This document shows, in pieces, positions 26,219 to 35,116 of a DNA stretch of 64,000 nt. The notes below the pieces were generated by a model. That model did no database searches, was not told where the DNA came from, and was given only the letters and a program-made list of their open reading frames with translations. Within the stretch, counting starts at the first letter, position 1. Each line of letters starts with the position of its first letter. A program made the position numbers and the translations under genes. Source of the DNA: Serinibacter salmoneus (lineage in GTDB: Bacteria > Actinomycetota > Actinomycetes > Actinomycetales > Beutenbergiaceae); NCBI RefSeq assembly GCF_002563925.1, contig NZ_PDJD01000001.1, positions 1,804,973 to 1,868,972 of the forward strand, given 5' to 3'.

Positions 26219-27919
26219 ATGACGCCGCTGCCCGTGCCGCCGCTGCGGCAGAGCCTGGACCGCTACCTGGCCGCCGTGCGGCCCCTGGTGACCGAGGCGC
26301 AGGTCCGGCACACCGAGGCGGTGGTGGCGGAGTTCGCCGCCACCGACGGCCCCGCCTGCCAGGCCGCGTTGGAGCGGCGCGCCGCGAGTGAGACCTCCCG
26401 CGGCGAGAGCTGGCTCTCGGTCGGCTGGCTGGAGGGCTATCTCGCCACGCGGGAGTCGCTGCCGCTGAGCAGCAATGTGGCCTTCCACCTCGCACTGTCC
26501 GCCCCGGGTGCGGGCGTGGCGCGCGCCGCCGCGATCATCCGGCGGATCGCGGCGGTGCACCTCGCCCACCTGCGGGGCGAACTGGCGGGTGAGGTGACGG
26601 GCCGTGGCGACGCCGTCGACCCCCGACAGCGGGCGGTGCTCGCCGGAGGTCTGCGCCACCCCCGCCCCGGGCGGGACGAGACGCAGGCCGGCCGCCCGGG
26701 TGTGGCCGACCGGGAGGTCGGGGTGCTGTGGCGCGGGCACCTGGTGATGATCCCGATCGCCGACGGCGCAGGTCACCCGTTCCCGGCGGCTGCGGTCGAG
26801 CGCAGCCTGGTTCGCGCGATGCAGGAGGCGCCGGTGCAGTCGGGCACCTTCACGCACCTGAGCTACCTCGGCAGCGAGGCCGCGTCGCAACACCTGAGCG
26901 CACTGCTCCAGGACGCCCGGAACGCGGCGACCTATCGCCGATTGCGGGACGCCCTGTTCCTGGTCAACCTGCGACCGGAGGCCGCGGAGCCCGCGCAGGC
27001 GCTGCGCAGTGTCGCCTTCGAGCTCGACCAGGCGTGGGCGTACAAGCCGCTGACCTACCAGGTGGGACTCGCCGATGACCACGTGAGCGTGCACGTGGAG
27101 CACAGCCTGGTCGACGGCGGCACGCTGCACGCGCTGGTGGCGCAGATGCAGACCGTGGGCGGGGACGACGAGCGCGGGGTGCGCACCGCAGGAGCCGTGG
27201 GCGCCGACCTGCTGGAGTGGGTGACCCCGCCGGAGCAGCGCGAGCGGTTGGCGGCGCAGGTGCAGGCCTATCGCGCCGAGGCGGCGACCATGCGCGTGCA
27301 GGTGCTGCGTGCGCCGAATCCGATCCCTGCGGACGCCCGGATCAGCGGCGACGCCGTGGCCCAGGCCACGCTGACCTACGCCCAACTCGCCACCTACGGG
27401 CGGGTGCGCAGCGCCTACGAGGCGGTCGACATGCGCGAGTACCTCGCGGGCCGCACCGAGTGCCTGCGCCCGGTGACCACCGAGGCGGTCGCGCTCGCGC
27501 GGGGTCTGCTGGAGCAGGAGGCCCCCGAGCACCTGCTGACGGCGACGCTGGAGGCGCACAAGCAGCGGGTGATCGCGTGCAAGCGGGGACAGTCCTTCGA
27601 ACGTCACCTGCTCGGGTTGCGCTGGGCGGCCGACGAGCTCGGCCTGACCCCCGCGCTGTTCAGCGACCCGAGTTACGCGGCGCTGACCACCGACTTCCTG
27701 TCCACGACCTCGCTAGGACGCGAGGACCCCATCGTGCGGTTCGTCTTCGCACCCACGAGCCCGGGCGGCATCGGGGTGAACTACACCCCGCACGCGGACG
27801 GCGGGAGGCAGGTGGAGTTCTGCCTGATCCACCGCGACGGCGAGGCCCAGCAGGTGGCGCGCTTCGCCGAGGCGATCCAGGAGGGCACGGCGGCGATCGC
27901 CGCAGCCCTGCGCGCGTAG
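26219..27919 (+). CDS. Choline/carnitine O-acyltransferase family protein
   Basis: A 566-residue member of a family that moves acyl groups between CoA and carnitine or choline. The catalytic motif HSLVD is at residues 295-299, and the substrate-site region YEAVDMREYLAGRTECLRP matches the family. The C-terminal block FVFAPTSPGGIGVNYTP is also typical. Length is close to eukaryotic carnitine acetyltransferase. An alternative ATG is nine bases upstream at 26210; I prefer 26219 because a CACGAT box lies seven bases before it. The family is uncommon in bacteria and the true acceptor is unknown. Confidence 0.88.
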   Translation: MTPLPVPPLRQSLDRYLAAVRPLVTEAQVRHTEAVVAEFAATDGPACQAALERRAASETSRGESWLSVGWLEGYLATRESLPLSSNVAFHLALSAPGAGVARAAAIIRRIAAVHLAHLRGELAGEVTGRGDAVDPRQRAVLAGGLRHPRPGRDETQAGRPGVADREVGVLWRGHLVMIPIADGAGHPFPAAAVERSLVRAMQEAPVQSGTFTHLSYLGSEAASQHLSALLQDARNAATYRRLRDALFLVNLRPEAAEPAQALRSVAFELDQAWAYKPLTYQVGLADDHVSVHVEHSLVDGGTLHALVAQMQTVGGDDERGVRTAGAVGADLLEWVTPPEQRERLAAQVQAYRAEAATMRVQVLRAPNPIPADARISGDAVAQATLTYAQLATYGRVRSAYEAVDMREYLAGRTECLRPVTTEAVALARGLLEQEAPEHLLTATLEAHKQRVIACKRGQSFERHLLGLRWAADELGLTPALFSDPSYAALTTDFLSTTSLGREDPIVRFVFAPTSPGGIGVNYTPHADGGRQVEFCLIHRDGEAQQVARFAEAIQEGTAAIAAALRA

Positions 27920-27969
27920 AACACGGGGCGCGTAGAGCACGGGTCGCGTAGCGCACCACTCCGCCGCGA

Positions 27970-27986
27970 TATGATGGATTCATCAT
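27970..27986 (+). promoter_or_regulatory. Promoter and operator overlapping the ArsR-family start
   Basis: TATGAT (27970-27975) is a -10 box nine bases before the ATG at 27985. It overlaps ATGATGGATTCATCAT (27971-27986), an inverted repeat with 6-bp arms that includes the start codon. A dimeric regulator bound here would block transcription, so autoregulation by the ArsR-type protein is likely. Confidence 0.65.
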
Positions 27987-28353
27987 GCCATTCAGTCACG
28001 CGGATCGTCCGATCTACGAACTCAAGGCCAACCTGTTCAAGGGCCTGTCCCACCCGCTGCGCATCCGGATCCTGGAGTTGCTCTCCGCAGCCTCGGAGGT
28101 CAGCGTGGCCGACCTGCTGAGCGAGACCGCCCTGGAGCCCTCGCACCTCTCCCAGCACCTCGCAGTGCTGCGGCGCTACCAGTTGGTGCTCTCCGAGCGC
28201 CGCGGCAGCCACGTCTTCTACCGCCTCACCCACCCCGAGACCGCGGAGATGCTGGCTGTTGCCCGGCGCCTGCTCCTGCACCTGCTGGACGACGACGCCG
28301 CGCACCTCAGCGGTGTCCGGGACCTTCCGCCGCTCACCGGGGACCGGGCATGA
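27985..28353 (+). CDS. ArsR-family winged-helix regulator
   Basis: A 122-residue ArsR/SmtB-type repressor. The winged helix spans about residues 20-90, with the recognition helix in ALEPSHLSQHLAVLRRY. No CVC metal motif in the alpha-3 helix is seen, so the signal is probably not arsenite or a thiolate-bound metal. Its stop overlaps the start of the SulP transporter (ATGA), which it probably controls. Confidence 0.87.
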   Translation: MPFSHADRPIYELKANLFKGLSHPLRIRILELLSAASEVSVADLLSETALEPSHLSQHLAVLRRYQLVLSERRGSHVFYRLTHPETAEMLAVARRLLLHLLDDDAAHLSGVRDLPPLTGDRA

Positions 28354-30065
28354 CCGCCCCGCAGGTCTCCTCCCCCACCCCGGCGCGCGGTCGGCGCCGG
28401 GCAGGTGGCGCACTGCGCGCGACCGCACGCCACCTGGTGGACCTGCTGCCCAGCGCCGCCGACTACGCCGGTGCCCGCCGCACCTGGCGCCGCGACCTGG
28501 TGGCGGGCGTCACGGTCGGCATCGTCGCCCTCCCCCTGGCGCTCGGGTTCGGCGTCAGCTCGGGGCTCTCCCCCGCCGCCGGCCTGATCACGGCGATCGT
28601 GGCGGGGCTCATCGCCGCGGTCTTCGGCGGCTCCCACGTGCAGGTCTCCGGCCCCACCGGCGCCATGGTGGTGGTGCTGGTCCCGATCGTGGCCACCCAC
28701 GGTGCCGGGGCGGTGGCCCTGGTAAGCGTGATGGCGGGCGTGTTGGTGCTGCTCGCCGGCATCCTGCGGCTGGGTCGCGCGGTGAGTTTCATCCCGTGGC
28801 CGGTCATCGAGGGTTTCACCCTCGGGATCGCGGCCATCATCTTCCTGCAGCAGATCCCCTCCCTCACAGGAGCCGACGACACCGCGGAGCTCAGTTCCAA
28901 CGCGCTGGTGGCGGCCGTGCAGTCGCTGCTCGGCGCCGACCCTCGCTACCTGCTGTGGGCCATCGGCGCCGTGGCAGTGGTGGTGGCGTGCATGGTGCTC
29001 GCGCCCCGGATCCATCCGGCGCTGCCCGGGTCCCTGCTCGGGGTCGTGTGCGTCACGGTGCTGACGGCGCTCGTGCCCACCCCGTTGGAGGTGATCGGGG
29101 CGCTGCCCAGCACGCTCCCCGCCCCGACGATCCCGCCCTTCAGCCCCGACCTGCTGCTGGACCTCGCCCCGGCGGCGGCGACCGTGGCGGCCCTCGCCGC
29201 GATCGAGTCACTGCTCTCGGCCCGGGTGGCCGCCTCGCTCGCCGACACCGGCCCGTACAACCCCGACCGGGAACTGCTCGGGCAGGGACTGGCCTCGGTG
29301 GGATCGGGCCTGTTCGGCGGGATGCCCGCCACCGGCGCCATCGCCCGCACCGCGGTCAACGTGCGCTCCGGTGGCCGCACCCGGATCGCGGCGGTGACCC
29401 ACGCCGTCGTGCTGCTGCTGATCGTGCTGGCCCTCGCCCGGCCGGTGGGGCTGATCCCGCTCGCCGGGCTCGCCGGTGTGCTCATGGTGACGGCCTGGAA
29501 CATGGTGCACCGTGCCACCGTCCGCTCGATCCTGCGCTCCACCCGGGGGGATGCGATCACCTTCGTGATCACCGCCCTGGTGACGGTCTCCTTCGACCTC
29601 ATCGTCGCCGTCGGGATCGGGATCGTGATCGCCGGCATCGCCGCGATCCGCAGCCTCTCGCGCACCGCGATGGTGCACCGGCAGGAGGTCTCCCCGCCCC
29701 GGGAGGCCGGTGACGACCGGATCGCGATCATCGCCTTCGCCGGGCCCCTGATGTTCGCCTCCGCCGACCGGGTGTTCGAGGAGGTCACCCGCGTGGAGGG
29801 CGTGGAGGTGGTCATCCTGCGGCTGTCCACCCTGGAGCACCTGGACGCCACCGGGGCCCATATCCTCAGCGACATCGTGCAGGCACTGGAACGGCGCGGG
29901 ATCACGGTGCTCATCAAGGGCGTGCAGCCCGTGCACGACTCGCTGCTGCGGGAGGTCGGCGTGCTCGCCGCGCTGCGCCACACCAACCACCTCTTCGACG
30001 ACCTCGACGCCGCGATCGCCCATGCGCGCTCGCACGTGGCGCGATCCGAGCGCACCGCCGGTTGA
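28350..30065 (+). CDS. SulP-family inorganic anion transporter with STAS domain
   Basis: A 571-residue SLC26/SulP permease. The membrane domain (about residues 45-435) begins with DLVAGVTVGIVALPLALGF and carries FGGSHVQVSGPTGAMVV, the anion-site signature. A cytoplasmic STAS domain follows (about 455-560; LRLSTLEHLDATGAHIL). Members carry sulfate, bicarbonate or other anions. Translational coupling to an ArsR-family repressor suggests induction by a specific ligand, perhaps its substrate. Confidence 0.9.
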   Translation: MTAPQVSSPTPARGRRRAGGALRATARHLVDLLPSAADYAGARRTWRRDLVAGVTVGIVALPLALGFGVSSGLSPAAGLITAIVAGLIAAVFGGSHVQVSGPTGAMVVVLVPIVATHGAGAVALVSVMAGVLVLLAGILRLGRAVSFIPWPVIEGFTLGIAAIIFLQQIPSLTGADDTAELSSNALVAAVQSLLGADPRYLLWAIGAVAVVVACMVLAPRIHPALPGSLLGVVCVTVLTALVPTPLEVIGALPSTLPAPTIPPFSPDLLLDLAPAAATVAALAAIESLLSARVAASLADTGPYNPDRELLGQGLASVGSGLFGGMPATGAIARTAVNVRSGGRTRIAAVTHAVVLLLIVLALARPVGLIPLAGLAGVLMVTAWNMVHRATVRSILRSTRGDAITFVITALVTVSFDLIVAVGIGIVIAGIAAIRSLSRTAMVHRQEVSPPREAGDDRIAIIAFAGPLMFASADRVFEEVTRVEGVEVVILRLSTLEHLDATGAHILSDIVQALERRGITVLIKGVQPVHDSLLREVGVLAALRHTNHLFDDLDAAIAHARSHVARSERTAG

Positions 30066-30082
30066 CCTGGTGAACTGGTGCC

Positions 30083-30703
30083 ATGGCCGAGAAGGTTGAC
30101 CTGAAGAAGACCCTCCCCGGTTTCCGCGCCACTCGCGGACGCTTCGAGGTGATCGACGTGCCCGAGTTCGCCTACCTGATGATCGACGGTCACGGCACCC
30201 CCGGCACCTCCCCCGCCTACGTCCAGGCGCTGGAGGCCCTCTACCCGGTGGCGTACAAGACGAAGTTCGCCTCCAAGACCCAACTCGAGCGCGACTACGT
30301 GGTGCCGCCGCTGGAGGGCCTGTGGTGGGCGCAGGACATGGACTCCTTCACCACCGCGCGCGACAAGTCGCAGTGGGACTGGACGCTCATGCTCATGCTG
30401 CCCGCGTGGGTGGGTGCCGACCTCGTGGAGGCGGCGATCGCCGTCGTCGGGTCGAAGAACCCGCCGGCGCGGCTTGGCGCGGTGCGGATCGAGACGCTCA
30501 CCGAGGGCAGGTGCGTGCAGACGCTGCACCTCGGGCCCTACGACGACGAGGGGCCGCTCCTGCAGGAGATGCACCACTCCTTCATGCCGGCGCACGGGCT
30601 GCGCTTCGCGGGAAAGCACCACGAGATCTACCTCGGCGATCCGCGCCGCACCGCGCCGGAGAAGTTGCGCACGATCCTGCGCCAGCCGGTGGCGCCGGCC
30701 TGA
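30083..30703 (+). CDS. GyrI-like small-molecule-binding protein
   Basis: A 206-residue stand-alone GyrI-like domain protein (SOUL/GyrI fold), with VPEFAYLMIDGHGTPGTSPAYVQ at the N-terminus and the closing segment HHEIYLGDPRRTAPEKLRTILR. Such proteins bind or hydrolyse small lipophilic compounds and are often linked to drug resistance. It begins 17 bases after the SulP gene and may share its transcript. Confidence 0.85.
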   Translation: MAEKVDLKKTLPGFRATRGRFEVIDVPEFAYLMIDGHGTPGTSPAYVQALEALYPVAYKTKFASKTQLERDYVVPPLEGLWWAQDMDSFTTARDKSQWDWTLMLMLPAWVGADLVEAAIAVVGSKNPPARLGAVRIETLTEGRCVQTLHLGPYDDEGPLLQEMHHSFMPAHGLRFAGKHHEIYLGDPRRTAPEKLRTILRQPVAPA

Positions 30704-30727
30704 CGGCGGAGGGTGGCCGTGCCCGGC

Positions 30728-30905
30728 GCCGCCGAGCCACGCCGCTTCGCTGCGGGCGGATCGCTTTCGCTGTCGGCGGTTCTCTGAGCACCCGCGGCAG
30801 CGTCGCCATGCATCGCCGCAGGTCACAGGCTCGCGGTTCACCGCGGCCCTTCGCGCAGCCGCCGTGCGCGAAGGCTATCCGCCGCCAGCGAAGGCGCGGC
30901 GGGTG
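30728..30905. repeat. Dispersed intergenic inverted-repeat element, copy 2
   Basis: The core GCATCGCCGCAGGTCACAG (30810-30828) lies between long imperfect arms; CGCCGCTTCGCTG on the left pairs with CAGCGAAGGCGCGGCG on the right. The right arm also holds a perfect hairpin, CCTTCGCGCA/TGCGCGAAGG with a 7-base loop (30848-30874). It fills the gap between two convergent genes and could serve as a bidirectional terminator. Confidence 0.65.
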
Positions 30906-30957
30906 AGCCCGGTCTGCGTCCATGCTAGATCCGTGCTGGATCCCTCGCGTGCCGTGG

Positions 30958-32064
30958 TCAGAAGCCGAGGAGGCGGCTGGCCGCACGCGCGCCGAGCAGG
31001 CGCCGCACGGCCGCGATGGTCAGCAGGCTGAGCGCCACCACCACGGCGAGTTCCGCGATCTGCAGGCCGGGGAGGAAGGGGAACTCGCCGTCGGCGATCG
31101 GGAGGCCGATCACCTGCCACGCGAGCACGATCCAGACCATGTGCACGTAGTAGATCCCGTAGGAGTCCCGGCCCAGGCGGTCCAGACCCAGCCAGCGCTC
31201 CCCCGCGCGTTGCTCGCGGCGGCGATGGATCGCGAGCAGCAGGGCGATGACGGCGAAGGAGTACGCCACCGAGGAGACGGTGAGCTGGTCGGCGGCGAAG
31301 CCGGGCTCCACACCCAGTTGCAGCAGCAGGTACGCCTCCCCCACGCTCGCCGCGAACGTCACGGCCACGGCCGCCACCGCGCCGCCGACCCCCAGGCGCG
31401 GGGCGCCGTGGCGCCGCACCCACAGCCCGGCGAGGTAGAACGCGAACCAGCCAGCGAACCAGGTGTTCGCGAACGACGGCGCCGCCCCCTCGGTCAGGGC
31501 CCTCGCGTACACGGAGGCCAGATAGGCGGGGGTGATCAGCCACAGGGCCCAGCGCCACCGGGTCTCCAGGAGCCGCAGCACCAGCGGGGTGAGCACCACG
31601 AGCTGCAGCAGCACCACGATGAAGTACAGGTGCGCCACGGAGGAGCCGAGAACGACGTCCCGCAGGAGGAGGCGGAGGTTCCAGGCGCTGGCGTCGGCTT
31701 CTCCTCCGCTGTCGTTCGAGGCGCTCTCAACCCAGGCGATCAGCAGCGTGTAGCCCACGGACCACAGCAGGAACGGGATCCCGAGGCGCGCCGCGCGGGT
31801 GCGCAGCCACCCGGGGCCGACCTTGGTGGGGGTGACGAAGTAGGCGGCGAGGAAGATGAACACGGCGACGGCGAAGTTCATCGCCTGACGCACCACCAGC
31901 CAGTAGTCGAACGCCCAGTCGTGAGCTCCGCCGTCGTAGGCAATGCCGTTGCGGGTGTGGATCCAGATCACCGCGAGGATGCACACCCCGCGCACCGCGT
32001 CCCAGTACCGGTCGCGGCCGGCCCGGGCGGGTCTGCTGGGCGCGGTGGGGAGGGATGAGGCCAT
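30958..32064 (-). CDS. Acyltransferase-3 family membrane protein
   Basis: A 368-residue polytopic protein with about ten hydrophobic segments. It begins with the family pattern RYWDAVRGVCILAVIWIHTRNG, where the R-x-x-x-IH arrangement contains the expected catalytic histidine, and has FYLAGLWVRR in the middle. Such enzymes O-acylate cell-wall or exported sugars. No glycan cluster is adjacent. Confidence 0.85.
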   Translation of the reverse strand: MASSLPTAPSRPARAGRDRYWDAVRGVCILAVIWIHTRNGIAYDGGAHDWAFDYWLVVRQAMNFAVAVFIFLAAYFVTPTKVGPGWLRTRAARLGIPFLLWSVGYTLLIAWVESASNDSGGEADASAWNLRLLLRDVVLGSSVAHLYFIVVLLQLVVLTPLVLRLLETRWRWALWLITPAYLASVYARALTEGAAPSFANTWFAGWFAFYLAGLWVRRHGAPRLGVGGAVAAVAVTFAASVGEAYLLLQLGVEPGFAADQLTVSSVAYSFAVIALLLAIHRRREQRAGERWLGLDRLGRDSYGIYYVHMVWIVLAWQVIGLPIADGEFPFLPGLQIAELAVVVALSLLTIAAVRRLLGARAASRLLGF

Positions 32065-32129
32065 CCCGTCAGGCTAGGTCGGCAGTGCGGCCCTGTGGGG
32101 ATTCGCCGCAATACCCATTCGCGTCGGCG

Positions 32130-32313
32130 CGGCTCGGCGTAGTGGCCTCGCTGAGGGCGGTGCGCCCCTCGCTACGGGCGGTCGATCTGCGGCGTGGTGA
32201 AACGCTCCAGCGCATCGCTGCAGGTCAAGTACGTACGCTTCGACGACGTCGCGGGCCTCCGGCACCACGTGACCGCCCGTAGCGAGGGGCGCACCGCCCG
32301 TAGCGAGGGAACG
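32130..32313. repeat. Dispersed intergenic inverted-repeat element, copy 3, with a perfect 25-bp inverted repeat
   Basis: Bases 32159-32183 and 32271-32295 form a perfect 25-bp inverted repeat with 87 bases between. A shorter third copy of the arm (GCACCGCCCGTAGCGAGGG) overlaps and follows at 32291. The centre contains GCATCGCTGCAGGTCAAGT (32212-32230), the core shared with the other three copies. This region has open frames on both strands, but none looks like a gene. After the element, 32320-32369 holds a partial duplicate of the pdxH 3' end. Confidence 0.75.
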
Positions 32314-32369
32314 GACGCCGGCGCGAGCCGCTCCCGCTCCCGCTCCCAGGCACAAGCGGGTGCCACGCC

Positions 32370-33014
32370 CTACGGCGCGAGCCGCTCTCGCTCCCAGCCC
32401 GCCCCTGCGCGGCGGTAGCGCACGCGGTCGTGCAGGCGGTCGGTGCGGCCCTGCCAGAACTCGATCTCGCTGACCGTGATGCGGTAACCGCCCCAGGTGG
32501 CCGGCGCGGGCACCGGGCCGCCGGCGAACCTGTCCGTGGCGTCGGCGAGCGCCGCCCGCAGCGCCTCCTCGGTGGTGACCGCCGACTGCACCCCGGTGTG
32601 CAGCGCGAGCTGCACGTGCCGGGGGCGTTCGGAGAACCGTCGACGCACCTCCTCCCCCGCGAGCGCCACCGCGACGCCGCGGATCCGCACCTGCCGCTCC
32701 AGCGCATGCCACGGCAGCACGAGCTCGCAGCGCGGGTCCTCGGTGAGGTCGGCGCCGGTGGGTGAGGCAGTGTCGGTCATCACCACGACCTCGCCGGCGG
32801 TGAGGTGCACGGGGTTGACCATGCGCACCGAGGGTCCGCGCGCCGCAGAGGCTGTGGCGAGGGCCGCCGCACTCGGCAGCGGCACGCCGTGCTCGCGCGC
32901 CTGATCCAGCCACAGCGTCAGGAGGGATTGCGGATCGTTGGGAGCTTCGCCGTCGGGCAGCCCGTGTGCGGCGAAGCGCGCCCGCGCTGCGGACTGAGGC
33001 TCGGGCGTGCTCAT
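32370..33014 (-). CDS. pdxH: Pyridoxine/pyridoxamine 5'-phosphate oxidase
   Basis: A 214-residue FMN enzyme that oxidises PNP or PMP to pyridoxal 5'-phosphate. Signatures are [17 protein letters not shown] (FMN-binding region), [19 protein letters not shown] and the C-terminal [16 protein letters not shown], which closes the active site. Length fits the family. It ends RLAP as in many homologues, and its last codons are partly duplicated just downstream. Confidence 0.93.
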   Translation of the reverse strand: MSTPEPQSAARARFAAHGLPDGEAPNDPQSLLTLWLDQAREHGVPLPSAAALATASAARGPSVRMVNPVHLTAGEVVVMTDTASPTGADLTEDPRCELVLPWHALERQVRIRGVAVALAGEEVRRRFSERPRHVQLALHTGVQSAVTTEEALRAALADATDRFAGGPVPAPATWGGYRITVSEIEFWQGRTDRLHDRVRYRRAGAGWERERLAP

Positions 33015-33042
33015 CGCTGCCCTGCGGTCGCTGCCCCGGGGC

Positions 33043-34116
33043 TCAGGAGCGCCGCAGGGTGGCGAACGTGGGGCAGTCGAACGGGTCGCGCCCGCCGAGG
33101 CCCACGCGGTTGAGGTAGGCGATCACGATCCGGTAGGACTCCGGCAGGGACACCTCGGTGTAGGGGATCCCGATCGAGGCGCAGTGCGCCTTGACGATCC
33201 GGGCGGTCTCGATGAGGTGCGGGCGCGGCATGCTCGGGAAGAGGTGGTGTTCCACCTGGAAGTTGAGGCCTCCCATGAGCAGGGTCATCGCGCGGCCGCC
33301 GCGGATGTTGCGTGAGGTCAGCACCTGCTTGGACAGGAAGTCCAGCTTGCTGCCCGCGGGCACGATGGGCATGCCCTTGTGGTTGGGCGCGAAACTCGCT
33401 CCCATGTAGACGCCGAAGACGGCCAGCTGCACCCCGACGAACGCGAACGCCATGCCCAGGGGCAGCACCCAGAACACCACCGCGAGGTAGGCGCTCAGGC
33501 GCAGGGCGATCGTCATCAGTTCGAGGAGGCGGGAGCGTCCGCGTTCGTTACGCACCACGGAGCGCACCGAGGTCACGTGCAGGTTGAGCCCCTCGAGGGT
33601 GAGCAGCGGGAAGAACGCATACCCCTGGTAGCGGGTGAGCCAGGCGCGCAGCCCGGTGCGCTTGGCGGCGTCCTCCTCCAGGAACACGATGGTGTCCGGC
33701 TGGATGTCGGGATCCTTGCCGATCTGGTTGGGGTTGGCGTGGTGGCGGGTGTGCTTCGCCATCCACCAGGTGTAGGAGATGCCGACGACGGCGTTGGCCA
33801 TCAGCCGGCCCCACCGGTCGTTCCTCGGGCCGGAGCTGAAGACGACGCGGTGGGCCATCTCGTGGGTGATGAAGGCGAACTGCGTCAGCACGATCCCGAG
33901 GCCGGCGGCGATCAGCAGCTGCAGCCAGGAGTGCTCCAGGAGCACGAATCCGGTGATCAGGCCGCCGAGGGCTGCGCTGAGCGCGAGGGTCAGCACGAGG
34001 TAGTAGCGCGGTGCGCGCGCGAGCAGGCCGCGCTCTCGCACCGTCTTGGACAGGGCGGAGTAGGTGCTCACAACGGCGTTGCGAGGCTCACGGGTCGGTG
34101 TGGAGGTGCCGGTCAT
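33043..34116 (-). CDS. Membrane fatty acid desaturase
   Basis: A 357-residue di-iron desaturase. The three histidine boxes are HEMAH (85-89), HTRHH (122-126) and QVEHH (287-291), the last with the Gln typical of acyl-CoA front-end or linoleoyl-type enzymes. Four membrane spans are visible. It should introduce a double bond into membrane acyl chains. The ATG at 34116 has GGGAG upstream; the frame is open further but with unlikely sequence. Confidence 0.9.
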   Translation of the reverse strand: MTGTSTPTREPRNAVVSTYSALSKTVRERGLLARAPRYYLVLTLALSAALGGLITGFVLLEHSWLQLLIAAGLGIVLTQFAFITHEMAHRVVFSSGPRNDRWGRLMANAVVGISYTWWMAKHTRHHANPNQIGKDPDIQPDTIVFLEEDAAKRTGLRAWLTRYQGYAFFPLLTLEGLNLHVTSVRSVVRNERGRSRLLELMTIALRLSAYLAVVFWVLPLGMAFAFVGVQLAVFGVYMGASFAPNHKGMPIVPAGSKLDFLSKQVLTSRNIRGGRAMTLLMGGLNFQVEHHLFPSMPRPHLIETARIVKAHCASIGIPYTEVSLPESYRIVIAYLNRVGLGGRDPFDCPTFATLRRS

Positions 34117-34283
34117 GCGGCTCCCGTCGTTGCAGTGGACGACTTCCCAGCCGCGGCCAGACACTGCGCGTGCTGACCTACCCCCCAGTCTACGCCGCGA
34201 ACCTACGGTTGCGTAACCTCGGGGCCCAGCATCCTCGCCGCATTGCTCGGGCGTGGCGATCCCGCGCTTCCTATGCTGAGGGC

Positions 34284-34718
34284 GTGGACACGGTGACGCG
34301 CCTCTCGCGAACGGTGGCATCCTGCGGCCTCGCGGCGGCCGGGGCGCTGCACGCAGTATGGGCCCTGGGGTCGCCCTGGCCCGCCGGCTCAGCGCGCGAA
34401 CTCAACGAACTCGTGGTGGGCAACGGCGAGGTCGCCCCCGGCACGGCCGCCACGTGGCTGGTCTGCGGATCCGCGCTCGCGGGTGCGGCCGTGGCCGCGG
34501 GCGCGATGGGAGATCGGCCACTCGCCGTATGGGGGCGCCGGATCGCCGGTGCCGCGCTCCTCGCGCGCGCCGCTCTGGGCGGCAATGCCGCGCTGCGGGT
34601 GTTGGGCCTGCCGCCGGGTGGCGACCGCTTCACGCGGTTGGATCGGCGCTACTACCGTGCGCTGTTCGCGGTGCTGGGTGCGGCACTGGTGCTGGGCGCG
34701 CGGCGGTCGCCGTCGTAG
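34284..34718 (+). CDS. DUF3995-like small membrane protein
   Basis: A 144-residue protein with four hydrophobic segments. GALHAVWALGSPWP and the ELNELVVG segment agree with what I know of DUF3995, a family of unknown function. A TATGCT -10 box (34272-34277) lies six bases before the GTG, so the message is probably leaderless; this fixes the start. Confidence 0.75.
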   Translation: MDTVTRLSRTVASCGLAAAGALHAVWALGSPWPAGSARELNELVVGNGEVAPGTAATWLVCGSALAGAAVAAGAMGDRPLAVWGRRIAGAALLARAALGGNAALRVLGLPPGGDRFTRLDRRYYRALFAVLGAALVLGARRSPS

Positions 34719-34728
34719 GCGCCCCGGC

Positions 34729-34755
34729 GCATCGCGGCATCGCGGCATCGCGGCA
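34729..34755. repeat. Three tandem copies of a 9-bp repeat
   Basis: GCATCGCGG is repeated exactly three times between the DUF3995-like gene and the HicA-like gene. Confidence 0.85.
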
Positions 34756-34811
34756 ACCAGCCCGAAGGGCAGAATCGGCACAACAGCGTTACGCACCCGG
34801 AGGCGACCTGC

Positions 34812-34852
34812 GTCTATCACGCTAGACACCCGGGTGCCTACCCGACTAGACT
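34812..34852 (+). promoter_or_regulatory. Promoter and operator of the HicAB-like pair
   Basis: TAGACT (34847-34852) is a -10 box six bases before the ATG at 34859. Upstream lies GTCTATCACGCTAGAC (34812-34827), an inverted repeat with 5-bp arms, and the half-site CTAGAC recurs at the -10 itself (34846-34851). This fits autorepression by the HTH-bearing HicB-like protein. Confidence 0.5.
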
Positions 34853-34858
34853 CCATCA

Positions 34859-35116
34859 ATGGTCAATGGCACGCGCTCGGCCCAACAGGTGCTGCGCGCC
34901 GTGCGCAAGAACGCCAGACGGCTCGGACTGAGCGTGGAAGAGCTACCCCGACGCGGGAAGGGTTCGCACTCGATCTGGGTCGTCCTGGACGCAGAGGGCA
35001 ATGAGGTCGGAAGGATCGGCCTGACAGGGCATGCCGGGCAGCAGTCGCAGATCGTCACGCGTAGCAACGAGAAGGCCCTGCTGGACCTCTTCGGAGAAGG
35101 GTGGTTGGACAAGTGA
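34859..35116 (+). CDS. HicA-like type II toxin
   Basis: An 85-residue protein that resembles the HicA double-stranded-RNA-binding-like toxin: a basic helix (SAQQVLRAVRKNARRLG) and the conserved glycine-histidine element RRGKGSHSIWVV, whose His is the catalytic residue in HicA mRNA interferases. The sequence is longer and more divergent than classical HicA. It overlaps the following gene as GTGA, the usual toxin-antitoxin coupling. Confidence 0.72.
   Translation: MVNGTRSAQQVLRAVRKNARRLGLSVEELPRRGKGSHSIWVVLDAEGNEVGRIGLTGHAGQQSQIVTRSNEKALLDLFGEGWLDK

Noticed and set aside
32194-32418. Small ORF within the inverted-repeat element (both strands)
   Set aside because: It lies on palindromic repeat sequence, and the protein is Arg/Ser repeats; structure of the DNA explains the open frame.
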